Source: Collinsella sp. (GTDB lineage Bacteria > Actinomycetota > Coriobacteriia > Coriobacteriales > Coriobacteriaceae). Taken from it: DNA of 32,734 nucleotides. Positions 23,201-30,368 of this stretch are shown piece after piece. Below the pieces are notes generated by a model. That model was not told the origin of the DNA and did not search any database. It worked only from the letters and a program-made list of their open reading frames with translations. Location: assembly GCA_014871665.1 (NCBI GenBank), contig WGSL01000019.1:1-32734 (forward strand), read 5' to 3'. A program made the position numbers and the translations under genes. Positions within the stretch are counted from its first letter, which is position 1. Every line of letters begins with the position of its first letter.

Positions 23201-24711
23201 GTGCAGCGGCTGCCGAGAACGGCGGGGGCTTTGGACGAAAATGCCTCGGTCGCGATATCCTCAACGGCTATTCCGAGGTTTTTGGCAAAACCCTCGAGGA
23301 ACGAGCCGCAGCCCGCAGAGCACGCCTCGTTGACGACGATATCGGTCAGCACGCCGTGGTTGAGCCAGATGGCCTTCATATCCTGTCCGCCGATGTCGAG
23401 CACGAAGGTCGCATCGGGAACGCATGCGCACGCGGCGCGGGCGTGCGCGACCGTCTCGACCGTATGGTAGTCGGCGTGGAACGCGCGCGCGAAAAGCTCC
23501 TCGCCGTATCCCGTGGTGCCCACGGCATCGATCGCAAGCGTGACTCCCGCTGTCTCCCAGCGGTTCTTCAAGCTGACAAGACCCTGTTGGGCGACGTCGA
23601 GCGGTCTGCCGTTATTAGACGCGTAGAACGAATCGACAAGCTCACCCGCCTCATCGACCAGGGCGAACTTGGTCGTCGTGCTCCCCGAATCGATACCGAG
23701 CGCCACACGCACCGTCTCTCCGGGCGCATACGCATCCGGACCCTTTGCCGGCGTCTCTTTGCCATGGCGTGCCGTAAAATCCGCCTGCTCGGCAGGTGTG
23801 GCAAAAAAGGGCTGGGCAAGACGTCCCTCCCCGCTTGCGGGCGCGACCGTCTCGAGCTTATCCAGCCGGACAAAAGCGTCGGGAAGGTCGATCGGTTGGG
23901 ACGATGCGAACATGTCGGTCAGCGACAGGGCGGCACCGCGCGCGACCATGATCTGCGGATCGCGCGGGACGATAACCTGATCGTCCGATAGATTCAGTTG
24001 CTCCCGGAACACGCGGACCAGTGTGGGGTTGTAGGCGAGCGCACCGCCCTCGAAGATTACCGGCGGCTCGATGTCGATACCCTGGGCCAGACCGCCGATC
24101 GTTTGGCGGGCGACCGCGTGAAGCGCCGAAAGCGCCAGGTCGGTGGTAGGAATGCCCTCGTTGAGCAGCGGCTGGATATCGGTCTTTGCGTACACGCCGC
24201 AGCGGCCCGAGACCTCGTGGACGGTCGTTCCCCGGCTTGCGAGCTGCTCGAACTCGCCCGATTCGGTGCCGACCCCCATGAGCTTTGCCATCTCGTCGAT
24301 AAATGCACCGGTACCGCCTGCGCACGAGCCGTTCATGCGCATGTCGGCAACCTCGATGTCTCCCTTATCGTTGGTGCGGAAGAAGATCATCTTGGCGTCT
24401 TGGCCGCCCAGCTCGATGGCGCAGCGCGTCTGCGGATAGAACCTGCTGATCGCGAGCGCGTTGGCGACCACCTCCTGAACGTACGAGGCGCCCAGCGCGG
24501 TCGCGATATCGCGCGCACCCGAGCCGGTCACCGCAACGCGCAGTGACTCATGGGGAAAGCGCTCGGCGAGCTCGCCGAGCATGGCGCGCACGCTCGCTGT
24601 CTGACACGCCCCGTGGCGGCGATATCCCCACCACGCCTCGGTCATATCCTCGTGCATCGCGTAAACTTTGGTCGTCGTCGACCCTACGTCCAGTCCTACT
24701 AGCAACGCCAT
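20272..24711 (-). CDS. Giant acyl-CoA dehydratase activase/dehydratase-like fusion protein
   Basis: This belongs to the 2-hydroxyacyl-CoA dehydratase activator (BadF/BcrA/HgdC) superfamily, whose ATP-driven [4Fe-4S] activases inject low-potential electrons into a partner iron-sulphur enzyme in anaerobes. The 1479-aa chain contains two activase units: unit 1 (GLDVGSTTTK at 6-15, Cys130 in GSCAGGTG, Cys171) and unit 2 (GIDSGSTTTK near 340, Cys464 in ACSAGCGSF, Cys503). A four-Cys cluster follows (627, 630, 634, 653). Next come a DUF2229-like domain (about 700-920) and a C-terminal region resembling the dehydratase D-component, with Cys in FGCGHDAY, DICFPAQ and FGCLPNH. Substrate and reaction are unknown for this fused family. 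Its end overlaps a tetR gene. Confidence 0.9.
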   Translation of the reverse strand: MALLVGLDVGSTTTKVYAMHEDMTEAWWGYRRHGACQTASVRAMLGELAERFPHESLRVAVTGSGARDIATALGASYVQEVVANALAISRFYPQTRCAIELGGQDAKMIFFRTNDKGDIEVADMRMNGSCAGGTGAFIDEMAKLMGVGTESGEFEQLASRGTTVHEVSGRCGVYAKTDIQPLLNEGIPTTDLALSALHAVARQTIGGLAQGIDIEPPVIFEGGALAYNPTLVRVFREQLNLSDDQVIVPRDPQIMVARGAALSLTDMFASSQPIDLPDAFVRLDKLETVAPASGEGRLAQPFFATPAEQADFTARHGKETPAKGPDAYAPGETVRVALGIDSGSTTTKFALVDEAGELVDSFYASNNGRPLDVAQQGLVSLKNRWETAGVTLAIDAVGTTGYGEELFARAFHADYHTVETVAHARAACACVPDATFVLDIGGQDMKAIWLNHGVLTDIVVNEACSAGCGSFLEGFAKNLGIAVEDIATEAFSSKAPAVLGSRCTVFMNSSVVSEQRRGKGPGDIMAGLCRSIIENVFTKVIRVSNLNRLGDKVVVQGGTFRNDAVLRAFEQYLGKPVTRAPHPGLMGAIGIALLAREECRKGDSGTSFIGLDAVERFEHREFGGVTCRRCNNRCQRAVVAFGDGSLYVTGNRCPRGGAISWDELVREVPAAEELRPQGACEAQAPGTGHDRTAAAPNLFVDREKLLFESYPTVPVCGGRDVTIGIPRVLEFWDTMPFWSTFFSTLGFKVRVSGRSTKAMYERGLAHVTSDTVCFPAKLVHGHIRNRVDAGVDRIFMPIITTVPTENTASTSEWMCAVVKGYPYVMRNSDNPEERFGVPLDTPLFHWYDEGDRNRQLKAWCKETFDIDADLVAKATEQADRTQETFENQLQLRGRQVLENVREDGGYAVVIASRPYHNDPLVNHGLPKLFSERGIPVLTPDAVPGVCNVDLSNSRIDIVNNYHARMLSCAVIVASTPELELVQMGSFGCGHDAYLTDEIARMMGEMGSKVPMMIKLDESDVAGPMGIRVRSFIESVNRRRAEERAEGARVHAVHPLDDPYKVKYTKRDRHDKIALVPNTSHAFCRLMTAAMRNQGVRAEALDIGREDAIRLGKRYVHNDICFPAQIVIGEALAALESGKYDPHDVAVVTGKYIGDCRLTHYMPLLRRALDDAGYDYVPVLTNDDVDAHNAHPGFKLGLGPSIQIAYGLPMIDALEAMLRRIRPYELEKGAADAAFDRALDEVIEGMERSGLRGQATGFKRALAIMDAVPYDRSNPHPTVLIVGEYLLNFHLGANHEIERYLEDNGLEVIEARMTDVIRKTYFYKHAQSREFHVDLSLPEKAWYATADNLFELAHDRCDRLGAASPLYEPPTRMPELVRASDKILHHTFDAGEGVLIPAEILEHAKRGCRNFVILQPFGCLPNHVVGRGLIHALKEQYPTAQFLPLDYDPDVSFANVENRLQMLIMNAKAQGCGEAHGETA

Positions 24712-24760
24712 AATGCTCCGTCTCTCGCATTTTTCCCGCTAGAGATATACCACTCTACGT

Positions 24761-24781
24761 AATACAACAGACTGTTGTATT
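24761..24781. promoter_or_regulatory. Palindromic operator upstream of activase-tetR operon
   Basis: The perfect 10-nt arms AATACAACAG and CTGTTGTATT surround a single central A, a 21-bp site typical of TetR-family regulators. It lies 50 bp upstream of the activase start codon, where it would overlap the promoter, and the tetR gene is the last gene of the same transcript. Confidence 0.75.
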
Positions 24782-24792
24782 TAAACTCCGTA

Positions 24793-24827
24793 TAAAAAGC
24801 GGCTGCCGAAACGCTTCAGCAGCCGCC
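24793..24827 (-). terminator. Terminator of the DUF2798-like gene
   Basis: A stem GCGGCTGC/GCAGCCGC (24799-24806 and 24819-24826) with a 12-nt loop is followed on the minus strand by TTTTTATA. It lies about 165 nt past the stop codon of the membrane protein gene at 24993 and stops transcription before the activase promoter. Confidence 0.85.
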
Positions 24828-24932
24828 GAATGCACCAACAGATTGTTCTGCGCGCTAGCACGTCGGGCAACGGAGCAGCACGGGCCCTCCGGTCATGCGC
24901 ACCGCTCACGCCCGCGATGTCGCCGAGAGAGC

Positions 24933-24990
24933 TATCCACGCTTAGGGCTCCAACCAAGCAAGTCGCCCGCGCTCAGCAGATCCCTAAGCG
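24933..24990 (-). repeat. Hairpin next to the DUF2798 stop codon
   Basis: The arms CGCTTAGGGCTC (24939-24950) and GATCCCTAAGCG (24979-24990) pair with one mismatch. The right arm ends 2 nt from the stop codon of the membrane protein gene. The outer left flank contains TATCCACGCT (24933-24942), the core of the repeats at 583 and 4634. Confidence 0.5.
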
Positions 24991-24992
24991 AG

Positions 24993-25541
24993 CTACTCGC
25001 ACTCAGGAGCCATAGCCTGCTCCAAGAGCTCGGCATGCTCCTCCTCGAAAACCGTCCCCACAGGGAAGGCGCGACGGAAGACGAAGTGGGAAATCGGACC
25101 GGCTACCAAAAGGTTCCACGGCAGCGCCATCACAAAATTATGCGGGATGTTGATCATCCAGATCGCGGGCACGGAATACAGGTTCGCAAGGATGCCGCCG
25201 GGCATGTGCGTCAGACCCTCGCAGGCACCGTACAGCGACATGATGATAACCATGGGAACGACCATGCAGGAGCTGACGGCGAGCGTCATGGCAAGCGGCG
25301 AGCTCTTGCCCGGCGTGACCAAGTACTTAAAGGCGAAACCCTTGGCGAGCGGGCTGGCGACGAACCAGTCGCAGCACATGGCAAAAATGTAGGCAACGGG
25401 GAAGCCGAGCCACGCAGCGGCAACGACCTCGCCGTTGATGGCCCCGTGCTGCAGGGCAACGTTGTAGATGCTCATCCAGAGTACCATGCAAAAGCACATG
25501 ATAAAGGTGAACAGCAGGCTCTCTCGTTTGTTGATAGGCAT
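24993..25541 (-). CDS. DUF2798-like integral membrane protein
   Basis: The 182-aa protein has four hydrophobic segments in two similar halves; each begins with a stretch like LLFTFIMCFCMVLWMSIYN or LAMTLAVSSCMVVPMVIIMS and continues with WLGFPVAYIF or IPHNFVMALPWN. This duplicated layout matches the DUF2798 family, which has no assigned function; a transport or membrane-stress role is only a guess. The start at 25541 has AAAGGA about 11 nt upstream. The acidic C-terminus (EEEHAELLEQ) is cytosolic if the N-terminus is inside. A terminator-like hairpin lies in its leader. Confidence 0.75.
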   Translation of the reverse strand: MPINKRESLLFTFIMCFCMVLWMSIYNVALQHGAINGEVVAAAWLGFPVAYIFAMCCDWFVASPLAKGFAFKYLVTPGKSSPLAMTLAVSSCMVVPMVIIMSLYGACEGLTHMPGGILANLYSVPAIWMINIPHNFVMALPWNLLVAGPISHFVFRRAFPVGTVFEEEHAELLEQAMAPECE

Positions 25542-25579
25542 GAAGGGCAGATTCCTTTCTGTGTTACGCCGCGGCACCA

Positions 25580-25636
25580 CGCAACAAAAACGGGCGGGCA
25601 AGATGGAGCTGTTGGGACTTCATCTCGCCCGCCCGT
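25580..25636 (-). terminator. Terminator hairpin in the leader of the DUF2798-like gene
   Basis: On the minus strand a stem of about 15 bp (ACGGGCGGGC-GAGATG, 25636-25621, with CATCTTGCCCGCCCGT, 25605-25590) is followed at once by TTTTTG. It lies only 48 nt before the start codon. A 9-nt direct repeat GTGTTACGC (25561-25569 and 25635-25643) flanks it. It may end read-through from the thrE-like gene or act as an attenuator. Confidence 0.7.
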
Positions 25637-25721
25637 GTTACGCGCGTCTGCGACTACTTATGTGGTGGAACCAGCCTAGCACGAACGGCGCGCGCTTCGT
25701 AAGCGTTGAGTTTATGGAGAT

Positions 25722-25857
25722 GCAGGGCACCAATAATCCCCCCGACCCCATAAGTTGCGGTGGAATACGGACTGTTTTGACCCTTTAAGCAGCAATTCAG
25801 TCCCTATTTCACCGCAACTCATTGGGGGTGCAAAGTAACCTGTCCCCCTTGCACCAA
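25722..25857. repeat. REP-like palindromic element downstream of the thrE-like gene
   Basis: Two nested palindromes are visible. The larger has arms starting GTTGCGGTGGAATA (25754 onwards) and ending TATTTCACCGCAAC (to 25818), including GGACTG/CAGTCC. The smaller pairs GGTGCAAAG (from 25827) with CTTGCACC (to 25856) around an ACCTGTCCCC loop. GCACCAAT occurs at both edges of the region. The ACAGGTTACTTTGCACC-type sequence resembles REP palindromes that I recall from many bacterial genomes; no transposase gene is present here. Confidence 0.55.
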
Positions 25858-27426
25858 TTAGCTGGTGTGGCGCCAGCGAGGGTCGGTGAGCGTACGCGCC
25901 ACACCCAGTCCAACGGGCAGAAACGCTACGATGAGCACTGCGCGCACAAACCAGCCGAGCATATTGACCGTGTCGAAGGTGCACATGTAATACATCGAGC
26001 GATACAGATACAAGCCCGGCACCATAATGACAATCGAAGGCACCGTGAGGGCGATGCGCGGGTAGGTGAGCTTGACTTCAGCCAAGCTTGCGAGCAGCCC
26101 CGATACCAGCGCGCCGATAAACGCTGCTGCCTCGGGAGGCATTCCCGTGCTGAGGCCCAGGAAGGGAATCATCGTCGGCGCATCGACAAGGGTCAGACGC
26201 AGGGTATTGGACACGGCGCCGATCAACCCAGCTGCCGCGGCCATCTTTACCGGGCTGTTGAACATCACCGAGAAGCCGAATACGCCAACGAAGCTCATCA
26301 GTATGCGCAAGAGCGTAAGAGCCAACGGTGAGAGGCCGAGCGGGGCGAAGTCATCCGGCGCCAGTCCCACGCACTCGGCAACCATCCAACCTACGAGGGT
26401 CGCCATCACAATAATCGACACAGCATACGAAAGACGCTCGATTCCACTTCGCATATCGAGCTTAGCGATGTCGAGGCCTGCCGTAATGAGGGGAAAGCCG
26501 GGAATCACAAAGAGCATGGCGCCGATATAGCCTTCTTGGTGCGACATTGCCCCCGGTACGACCTGGCCAAGGCCGAGCAATGCCAGCAGATACGAAACGC
26601 AAGCGAGCGCAACACCAGTCGTCAGCGCGCTAAACTGGCCAAGACCCTGCTTGAGAATATGGGAGCGGGCAAAGTTACCGACACCAGCGCCTACGAATGC
26701 GCAGGCCATCTCGATAGGGCCGCCGCCGAGCAAAAAGACGAAGGCGCCGCAAGCACAGGCTGCCGCAAGGCCCTGTTGCCAGGGAGCGTAATCGGGCTTT
26801 GAGCTCTCAACGGTCTTGAGCATCTCGTGGTATTCGTGCACGGTAAACCGGCGCCCATACGTCTCGATTTCCTTTAAGAAGCTCTCCATCATCCAAATGC
26901 GATGGGTATTGACTCCCGTTGTGGGCAGGCTGACAACCTCGTTAAAGCAGTGACCATCTTCGATGCAGGTGCACTCAAACGACAGAAGACTCAGGTCGAC
27001 GTGAATCGTGACGCCGAGTACAGCGGCAACACGATTCATGGTATCGCGCACGCGCCAGGCACCCGTTCCGCTTGCCAGCATAAGCATGCCGGTGCGGCAA
27101 ATGATGGATGATTTATCGGTGAGCGGCGCATCGACGGCAAGTTCATCGCCTGCCGTCACGATCTGGTGCCAGTCAGTTTTCATATGGAGTGCGCCGGCAC
27201 GAACGCCATGGTGTAGGGGGGCTCTCGAAAGCAGCGAGTCAAGGCGCGAAGGCTGTGGGGGCTCCGTTGATTCGCCCTCGTCCTCGCCGGGCTCCTCATC
27301 GACCAGATCAAATGAGTCAAGCGGCGCTGGCTCGCGACGATCGATTAGCTCCTCATCCTCATCATCAAAGTAGTTGAACTGATCGAGCATGTCCTCTTCG
27401 ATTGCACGCTCGCTCGCGTCGTCCAT
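25858..27426 (-). CDS. ThrE-family threonine/serine exporter
   Basis: This inner-membrane exporter belongs to the ThrE family (DUF1212 plus ThrE_2), which in Corynebacterium exports threonine and serine. The 522-aa protein has an acidic N-terminus of about 80 residues (many Asp/Glu), a soluble domain (about 90-215, with TGAWRVRDTMNRVA), and about ten hydrophobic segments in two groups (about 220-365 and 385-515). The two halves often exist as separate genes; here they are fused as in ThrE. The ribosome binding site AAAGGAGC lies 6 nt upstream. A hairpin sits directly after the stop codon. Confidence 0.88.
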   Translation of the reverse strand: MDDASERAIEEDMLDQFNYFDDEDEELIDRREPAPLDSFDLVDEEPGEDEGESTEPPQPSRLDSLLSRAPLHHGVRAGALHMKTDWHQIVTAGDELAVDAPLTDKSSIICRTGMLMLASGTGAWRVRDTMNRVAAVLGVTIHVDLSLLSFECTCIEDGHCFNEVVSLPTTGVNTHRIWMMESFLKEIETYGRRFTVHEYHEMLKTVESSKPDYAPWQQGLAAACACGAFVFLLGGGPIEMACAFVGAGVGNFARSHILKQGLGQFSALTTGVALACVSYLLALLGLGQVVPGAMSHQEGYIGAMLFVIPGFPLITAGLDIAKLDMRSGIERLSYAVSIIVMATLVGWMVAECVGLAPDDFAPLGLSPLALTLLRILMSFVGVFGFSVMFNSPVKMAAAAGLIGAVSNTLRLTLVDAPTMIPFLGLSTGMPPEAAAFIGALVSGLLASLAEVKLTYPRIALTVPSIVIMVPGLYLYRSMYYMCTFDTVNMLGWFVRAVLIVAFLPVGLGVARTLTDPRWRHTS

Positions 27427-27569
27427 ACAGGCGCTCCTTTCCTACCGACTAACCCCCATCCTAGGCAGCAACGGCTAAAGGAAACATAAAAGAGACGACT
27501 GTCATGCGAGCCATGTGCTCAACAGCCGTTGGGCAGTCGTTTAAGAACGTCCACAATGACTATTGACAG

Positions 27570-27592
27570 CCAAGGCAACGCCGATGCCTTGG
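27570..27592. repeat. Small perfect hairpin CCAAGGCA/TGCCTTGG
   Basis: The 8-bp arms at 27570-27577 and 27585-27592 flank a 7-nt loop. It lies next to the larger hairpin at 27605-27703, and the two may form one structured element. Confidence 0.55.
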
Positions 27593-27604
27593 CAACGACA
27601 GCGA

Positions 27605-27703
27605 AAGCCCGCCAGAGCGAGCAAGGTGCCTTGAAACAAGGCGGCATTGACCTTTTGGTCATGCCGCCGAAGTTGAAAGGCAGATTGCCGCTCTGGCGGG
27701 CTT
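27605..27703. repeat. 99-nt extended hairpin element in the lysS-thrE spacer
   Basis: The outer arms AAGCCCGCCAGAGCG and CGCTCTGGCGGGCTT pair over 15 bp; inward GCAA/TTGC and TGCCTT/AAGGCA continue the stem, and the tip is a 12-bp stem GGCGGCAT-GACC/GGTCATGCCGCC closed by TTTT. Nearly the whole 321-nt gap between lysS and the thrE-like gene is taken up by this and two further hairpins. A 64-codon minus-strand frame (27519-27713) crosses it but is probably a by-product of the palindromes. It could be a repeat element or a non-coding RNA. Confidence 0.6.
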
Positions 27704-27715
27704 GCAGCGTCAACT

Positions 27716-27745
27716 GGTTACGGCGTTTGGCAAAACGCCGTAACC
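27716..27745 (-). terminator. Stop-codon-adjacent stem-loop after lysS
   Basis: A 13-bp stem GGTTACGGCGTTT/AAACGCCGTAACC with a 4-nt loop begins 2 nt after the lysS stop codon. It lacks the usual T-run, so it is either a non-canonical terminator or a 3'-end protecting structure. A near twin follows dtd at 32234-32261. Confidence 0.6.
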
Positions 27746-27747
27746 CC

Positions 27748-29712
27748 CTAGTACATCTTTGCGCCGGCGGGGATGGAGGCGTCGAGCTGGATCAGGTTGA
27801 GGCGCTCCTCGCCCTCCTCCTCGTGGACAGCGCTGATCAGCATGCCGCAGCTGGAAATACCCATCATCTTGCGCGGAGGCAGGTTGGTGATGGCGAGCAA
27901 GGTCTTGCCAACCAGGTCCTCGGGCTCGTAATAAGCGTGAATACCGGAGAGGATGGTGCGGTCGGTGCCGGTGCCGTCGTCGAGCGTAAAGTTCAGCAGC
28001 TTCTTGGACTTCTTGACGGCCTCGCATGCCTTGACCTTCACAGCGCGGAAGTCGCTCTTGGAGAAGGTATCAAAGTCGACGAACTCCTCAAACAGCGGCT
28101 CAACGGCGATCTTGGAGTAATCGAGCGTGGGCTTAAGCGACTTAACGAATGGGCTCGCGGCGTTGCCGGCCTCGGCAGCCTTGGCGGCAGCGGCACCGGA
28201 CTGGAAACCCTTCTCGGGCTTCATGTGCGGGAACAGCAGCACGTCGCGGATAGAAGCCTGGTTGGTAAGCAGCATGACCACGCGGTCGATACCAATGCCA
28301 ATACCGCCCGCGGGAGGCATACCGTACTCGAGGGCGCGCACGTAGTCCTCGTCATACTCCATGGCCTCATCGTCGCCGCCGGCCTTCTCGGCCATCTGGG
28401 CGGCAAAGCGCTCGGCCTGGTCGACCGGGTCGTTGAGCTCGGAGAACGCGTTGGCGTACTCGTGGCCGGCAATAACCAGCTCAAAGCGGTGCGTCAGGCG
28501 CGGGTCGTCCTCAAAACGCTTGGCAAGCGGGCTGACCTCGATGGGGTAATCGCACACGAAGGTCGGGTTGACGATGGTGTCCTCGCCCAGCTCATCGTAG
28601 ATCTCGGCGATAATCTTGCCGGCGGTCCACTCGGGCTTAATCTCCAGGCCCTTCTCGCGCGCGGCGGAAGCAAGCTCCTCGACCGGCGTGTCGATGGTGA
28701 CCTGCTTGCCGAGCACATCGGAGACGATGTCGGTCATGGGACGGCTGGCCCACTCACCAGAAAGGTCGATGGTCTGGCCCTGGTACTCGATGACCTCGGG
28801 GTTGCCGATGGCCTTGTTAGCCGCCTTAATGACGCCCTGGGCGAGCGCCTTCATGCCCTCGAGGTCGGAGAAGGCACGGTAGGCCTCCATCGTGGTGAAC
28901 TCGGGGTTGTGGGTGAGGTCCATGCCCTCGTTACGGAAGATGCGGCCGATCTCGAACACGCGCTCAAAACCACCGACGATGCAGCGCTTGAGGTGCAGCT
29001 CGGTGGCAATACGCAGGTAGCACTCCTGATCGAGCGCGTTGAAGTGGGTAATGAACGGCTTGGCAGTAGCGCCGCCCTGGATGGTCTGCAGGATGGGGGT
29101 CTCGACCTCCATGTAGCCGTCGGACTCCATAAAGCGACGGAAGGTGGATAGAATCTGCGAACGCTTACGGAAGGTCTCGCGAACGTCGTCGTTGGCGATC
29201 AGGTCAACATAGCGCTGGCGATAGCGGGTCTCCTTGTCGGAAAGACCGTGGAACTTCTCGGGCAGTGGACGAACGGCCTTGGAAAGCAGGGTCGCGCTCT
29301 TAGGGGCAACGGAAAGCTGGCCGCGCTGGGTGCGCACGACCACGCCGGTCACGCCCAGGATGTCGCCCAGGTCGAGGGCCTTGAGCGTATTCCAGGCAGC
29401 CTCGTCCATGTCGTTGATGCGGCAGAACAGTTGAATCTCGGCAGTCGCATCGCGCACGACGATGAACATGATCTTGCCCTGACCGCGCTTGGCGACCACA
29501 CGGCCGGCGATCTTCACGACATCCTCGGTGTCCTCACCATCGGCAAGATCGGCGTACTTAGTCTCGATATCGGCGACGTAGTCCTCAAGCTCAGAGTGCT
29601 CGGGATAGGGGTTCTGGCCCGCCTCGAACAGGGCGGCGCGCTTGGCCAGGCGGGTGGCGCGCTCGTCGTTGAGCGTCGATGCCTGATCGGCGGCGTTCTG
29701 GTTCTCTGCCAT
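27748..29712 (-). CDS. lysS: Lysyl-tRNA synthetase with C-terminal tRNA-binding domain
   Basis: This class II synthetase charges tRNA-Lys. The 654-aa protein has the N-terminal OB-fold anticodon domain (about 60-160), class II motif 1 around VETPILQTIQGGA, motif 2 RNEGMDLTHNPEFTTMEAY and motif 3 GIGIGIDRVVML. It ends with about 110 extra residues (from about 542, with FRAVKVKACEAVKKSKKLL, then NLPPRKMMGISSCGMLIS) that match the EMAPII/Trbp111 OB-fold tRNA-binding domain usually found at the end of MetRS. A standard LysRS is about 500 aa. GAGGAG lies 8 nt before the start. A terminator separates it from greA. Confidence 0.95.
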   Translation of the reverse strand: MAENQNAADQASTLNDERATRLAKRAALFEAGQNPYPEHSELEDYVADIETKYADLADGEDTEDVVKIAGRVVAKRGQGKIMFIVVRDATAEIQLFCRINDMDEAAWNTLKALDLGDILGVTGVVVRTQRGQLSVAPKSATLLSKAVRPLPEKFHGLSDKETRYRQRYVDLIANDDVRETFRKRSQILSTFRRFMESDGYMEVETPILQTIQGGATAKPFITHFNALDQECYLRIATELHLKRCIVGGFERVFEIGRIFRNEGMDLTHNPEFTTMEAYRAFSDLEGMKALAQGVIKAANKAIGNPEVIEYQGQTIDLSGEWASRPMTDIVSDVLGKQVTIDTPVEELASAAREKGLEIKPEWTAGKIIAEIYDELGEDTIVNPTFVCDYPIEVSPLAKRFEDDPRLTHRFELVIAGHEYANAFSELNDPVDQAERFAAQMAEKAGGDDEAMEYDEDYVRALEYGMPPAGGIGIGIDRVVMLLTNQASIRDVLLFPHMKPEKGFQSGAAAAKAAEAGNAASPFVKSLKPTLDYSKIAVEPLFEEFVDFDTFSKSDFRAVKVKACEAVKKSKKLLNFTLDDGTGTDRTILSGIHAYYEPEDLVGKTLLAITNLPPRKMMGISSCGMLISAVHEEEGEERLNLIQLDASIPAGAKMY

Positions 29713-29724
29713 AAGTTAGCTCCT

Positions 29725-29766
29725 CAAACTAAAACGCTCCCCAGGATTCGGTCCCAGGGAGCGAAA
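29725..29766 (-). terminator. Intrinsic terminator of greA
   Basis: On the minus strand CGCTCCC pairs with GGGAGCG, extended inward by GG/CC pairs, and is followed by TTTTAGTTT. It lies 25 nt past the greA stop codon and 20 nt before the lysS start, so lysS needs read-through or its own promoter in this narrow gap. Confidence 0.8.
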
Positions 29767-29791
29767 ACATACCTTTACGCGGGACCGTGGT

Positions 29792-30262
29792 CTAGCGTGC
29801 GATCTTGGCGATGGTGTAGACGCGAGTCTTGCCGGAAGGCGTAACGACCTCGACGGAGTCGCCCTCGCCGTGACCGATGATGGCGTGACCGACCGGAGAC
29901 TCGTTGGAAATCTTGTGCTCGAGCGAGTTGGTCTCGGTGGTACCAACGAGCGTGACTTCCATGACCTCGCCGTTGGGATCAATCAGCGAAACGGTGGAAC
30001 CGATGGAGACGGTCAGATCGCCCGTGGTGGCAGCAACCTGAGCGTTGGCAAGAATGGCCTGGATCTCGGCGATACGAGCAGCATTCTGGGCCTGCTTGTC
30101 CTTGGCGGCATCGTACTCGGAGTTCTCCGAAAGGTCGCCGAACGCGCGGGCTTCCTTGATGTCCTCGACGATCTCCTTGGCGTAATCGCCCTCACGCCAG
30201 GCGAGCTCCTCGACGAGCTTCTGGCGGCCCTCAGCGGTCAGTACGATCTGGCTTGCGTCCAT
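29792..30262 (-). CDS. greA: Transcription elongation factor GreA
   Basis: GreA rescues backtracked RNA polymerase by stimulating cleavage of the nascent RNA 3' end. The 156-aa protein has the N-terminal coiled coil (about 1-75) with the catalytic acidic tip in GDLSENSEYDAAKD, and the C-terminal FKBP-like domain ending SPVGHAIIGHGEGDSVEV. The start at 30262 is preceded by GGGGAG; an upstream in-frame start at 30292 has none. The length is typical. lysS follows beyond a terminator. Confidence 0.96.
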   Translation of the reverse strand: MDASQIVLTAEGRQKLVEELAWREGDYAKEIVEDIKEARAFGDLSENSEYDAAKDKQAQNAARIAEIQAILANAQVAATTGDLTVSIGSTVSLIDPNGEVMEVTLVGTTETNSLEHKISNESPVGHAIIGHGEGDSVEVVTPSGKTRVYTIAKIAR

Positions 30263-30368
30263 ACGGATATCTCCCCAACTCTGATCAAACAATCAACTGT
30301 CAACAAAACGAAAAAGACCGGCTAGCCTGCGGGCAAGCCGGTCAGGTGCTCACCCCAAAGGGATGGGA

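Noticed and set aside
27519..27713. 64-codon minus-strand frame in the lysS-thrE spacer
   Set aside because: Almost entirely composed of hairpin arms; more likely a by-product of the palindromic element than a protein.
27529..29151. 540-codon plus-strand frame opposite lysS
   Set aside because: It starts in palindromic intergenic DNA and runs antisense to lysS; no family resemblance.
29713..29791. T-box riboswitch upstream of lysS (or cysS)
   Set aside because: The gap before lysS is too short and holds the greA terminator; cysS is inside an operon with 3 nt spacing.
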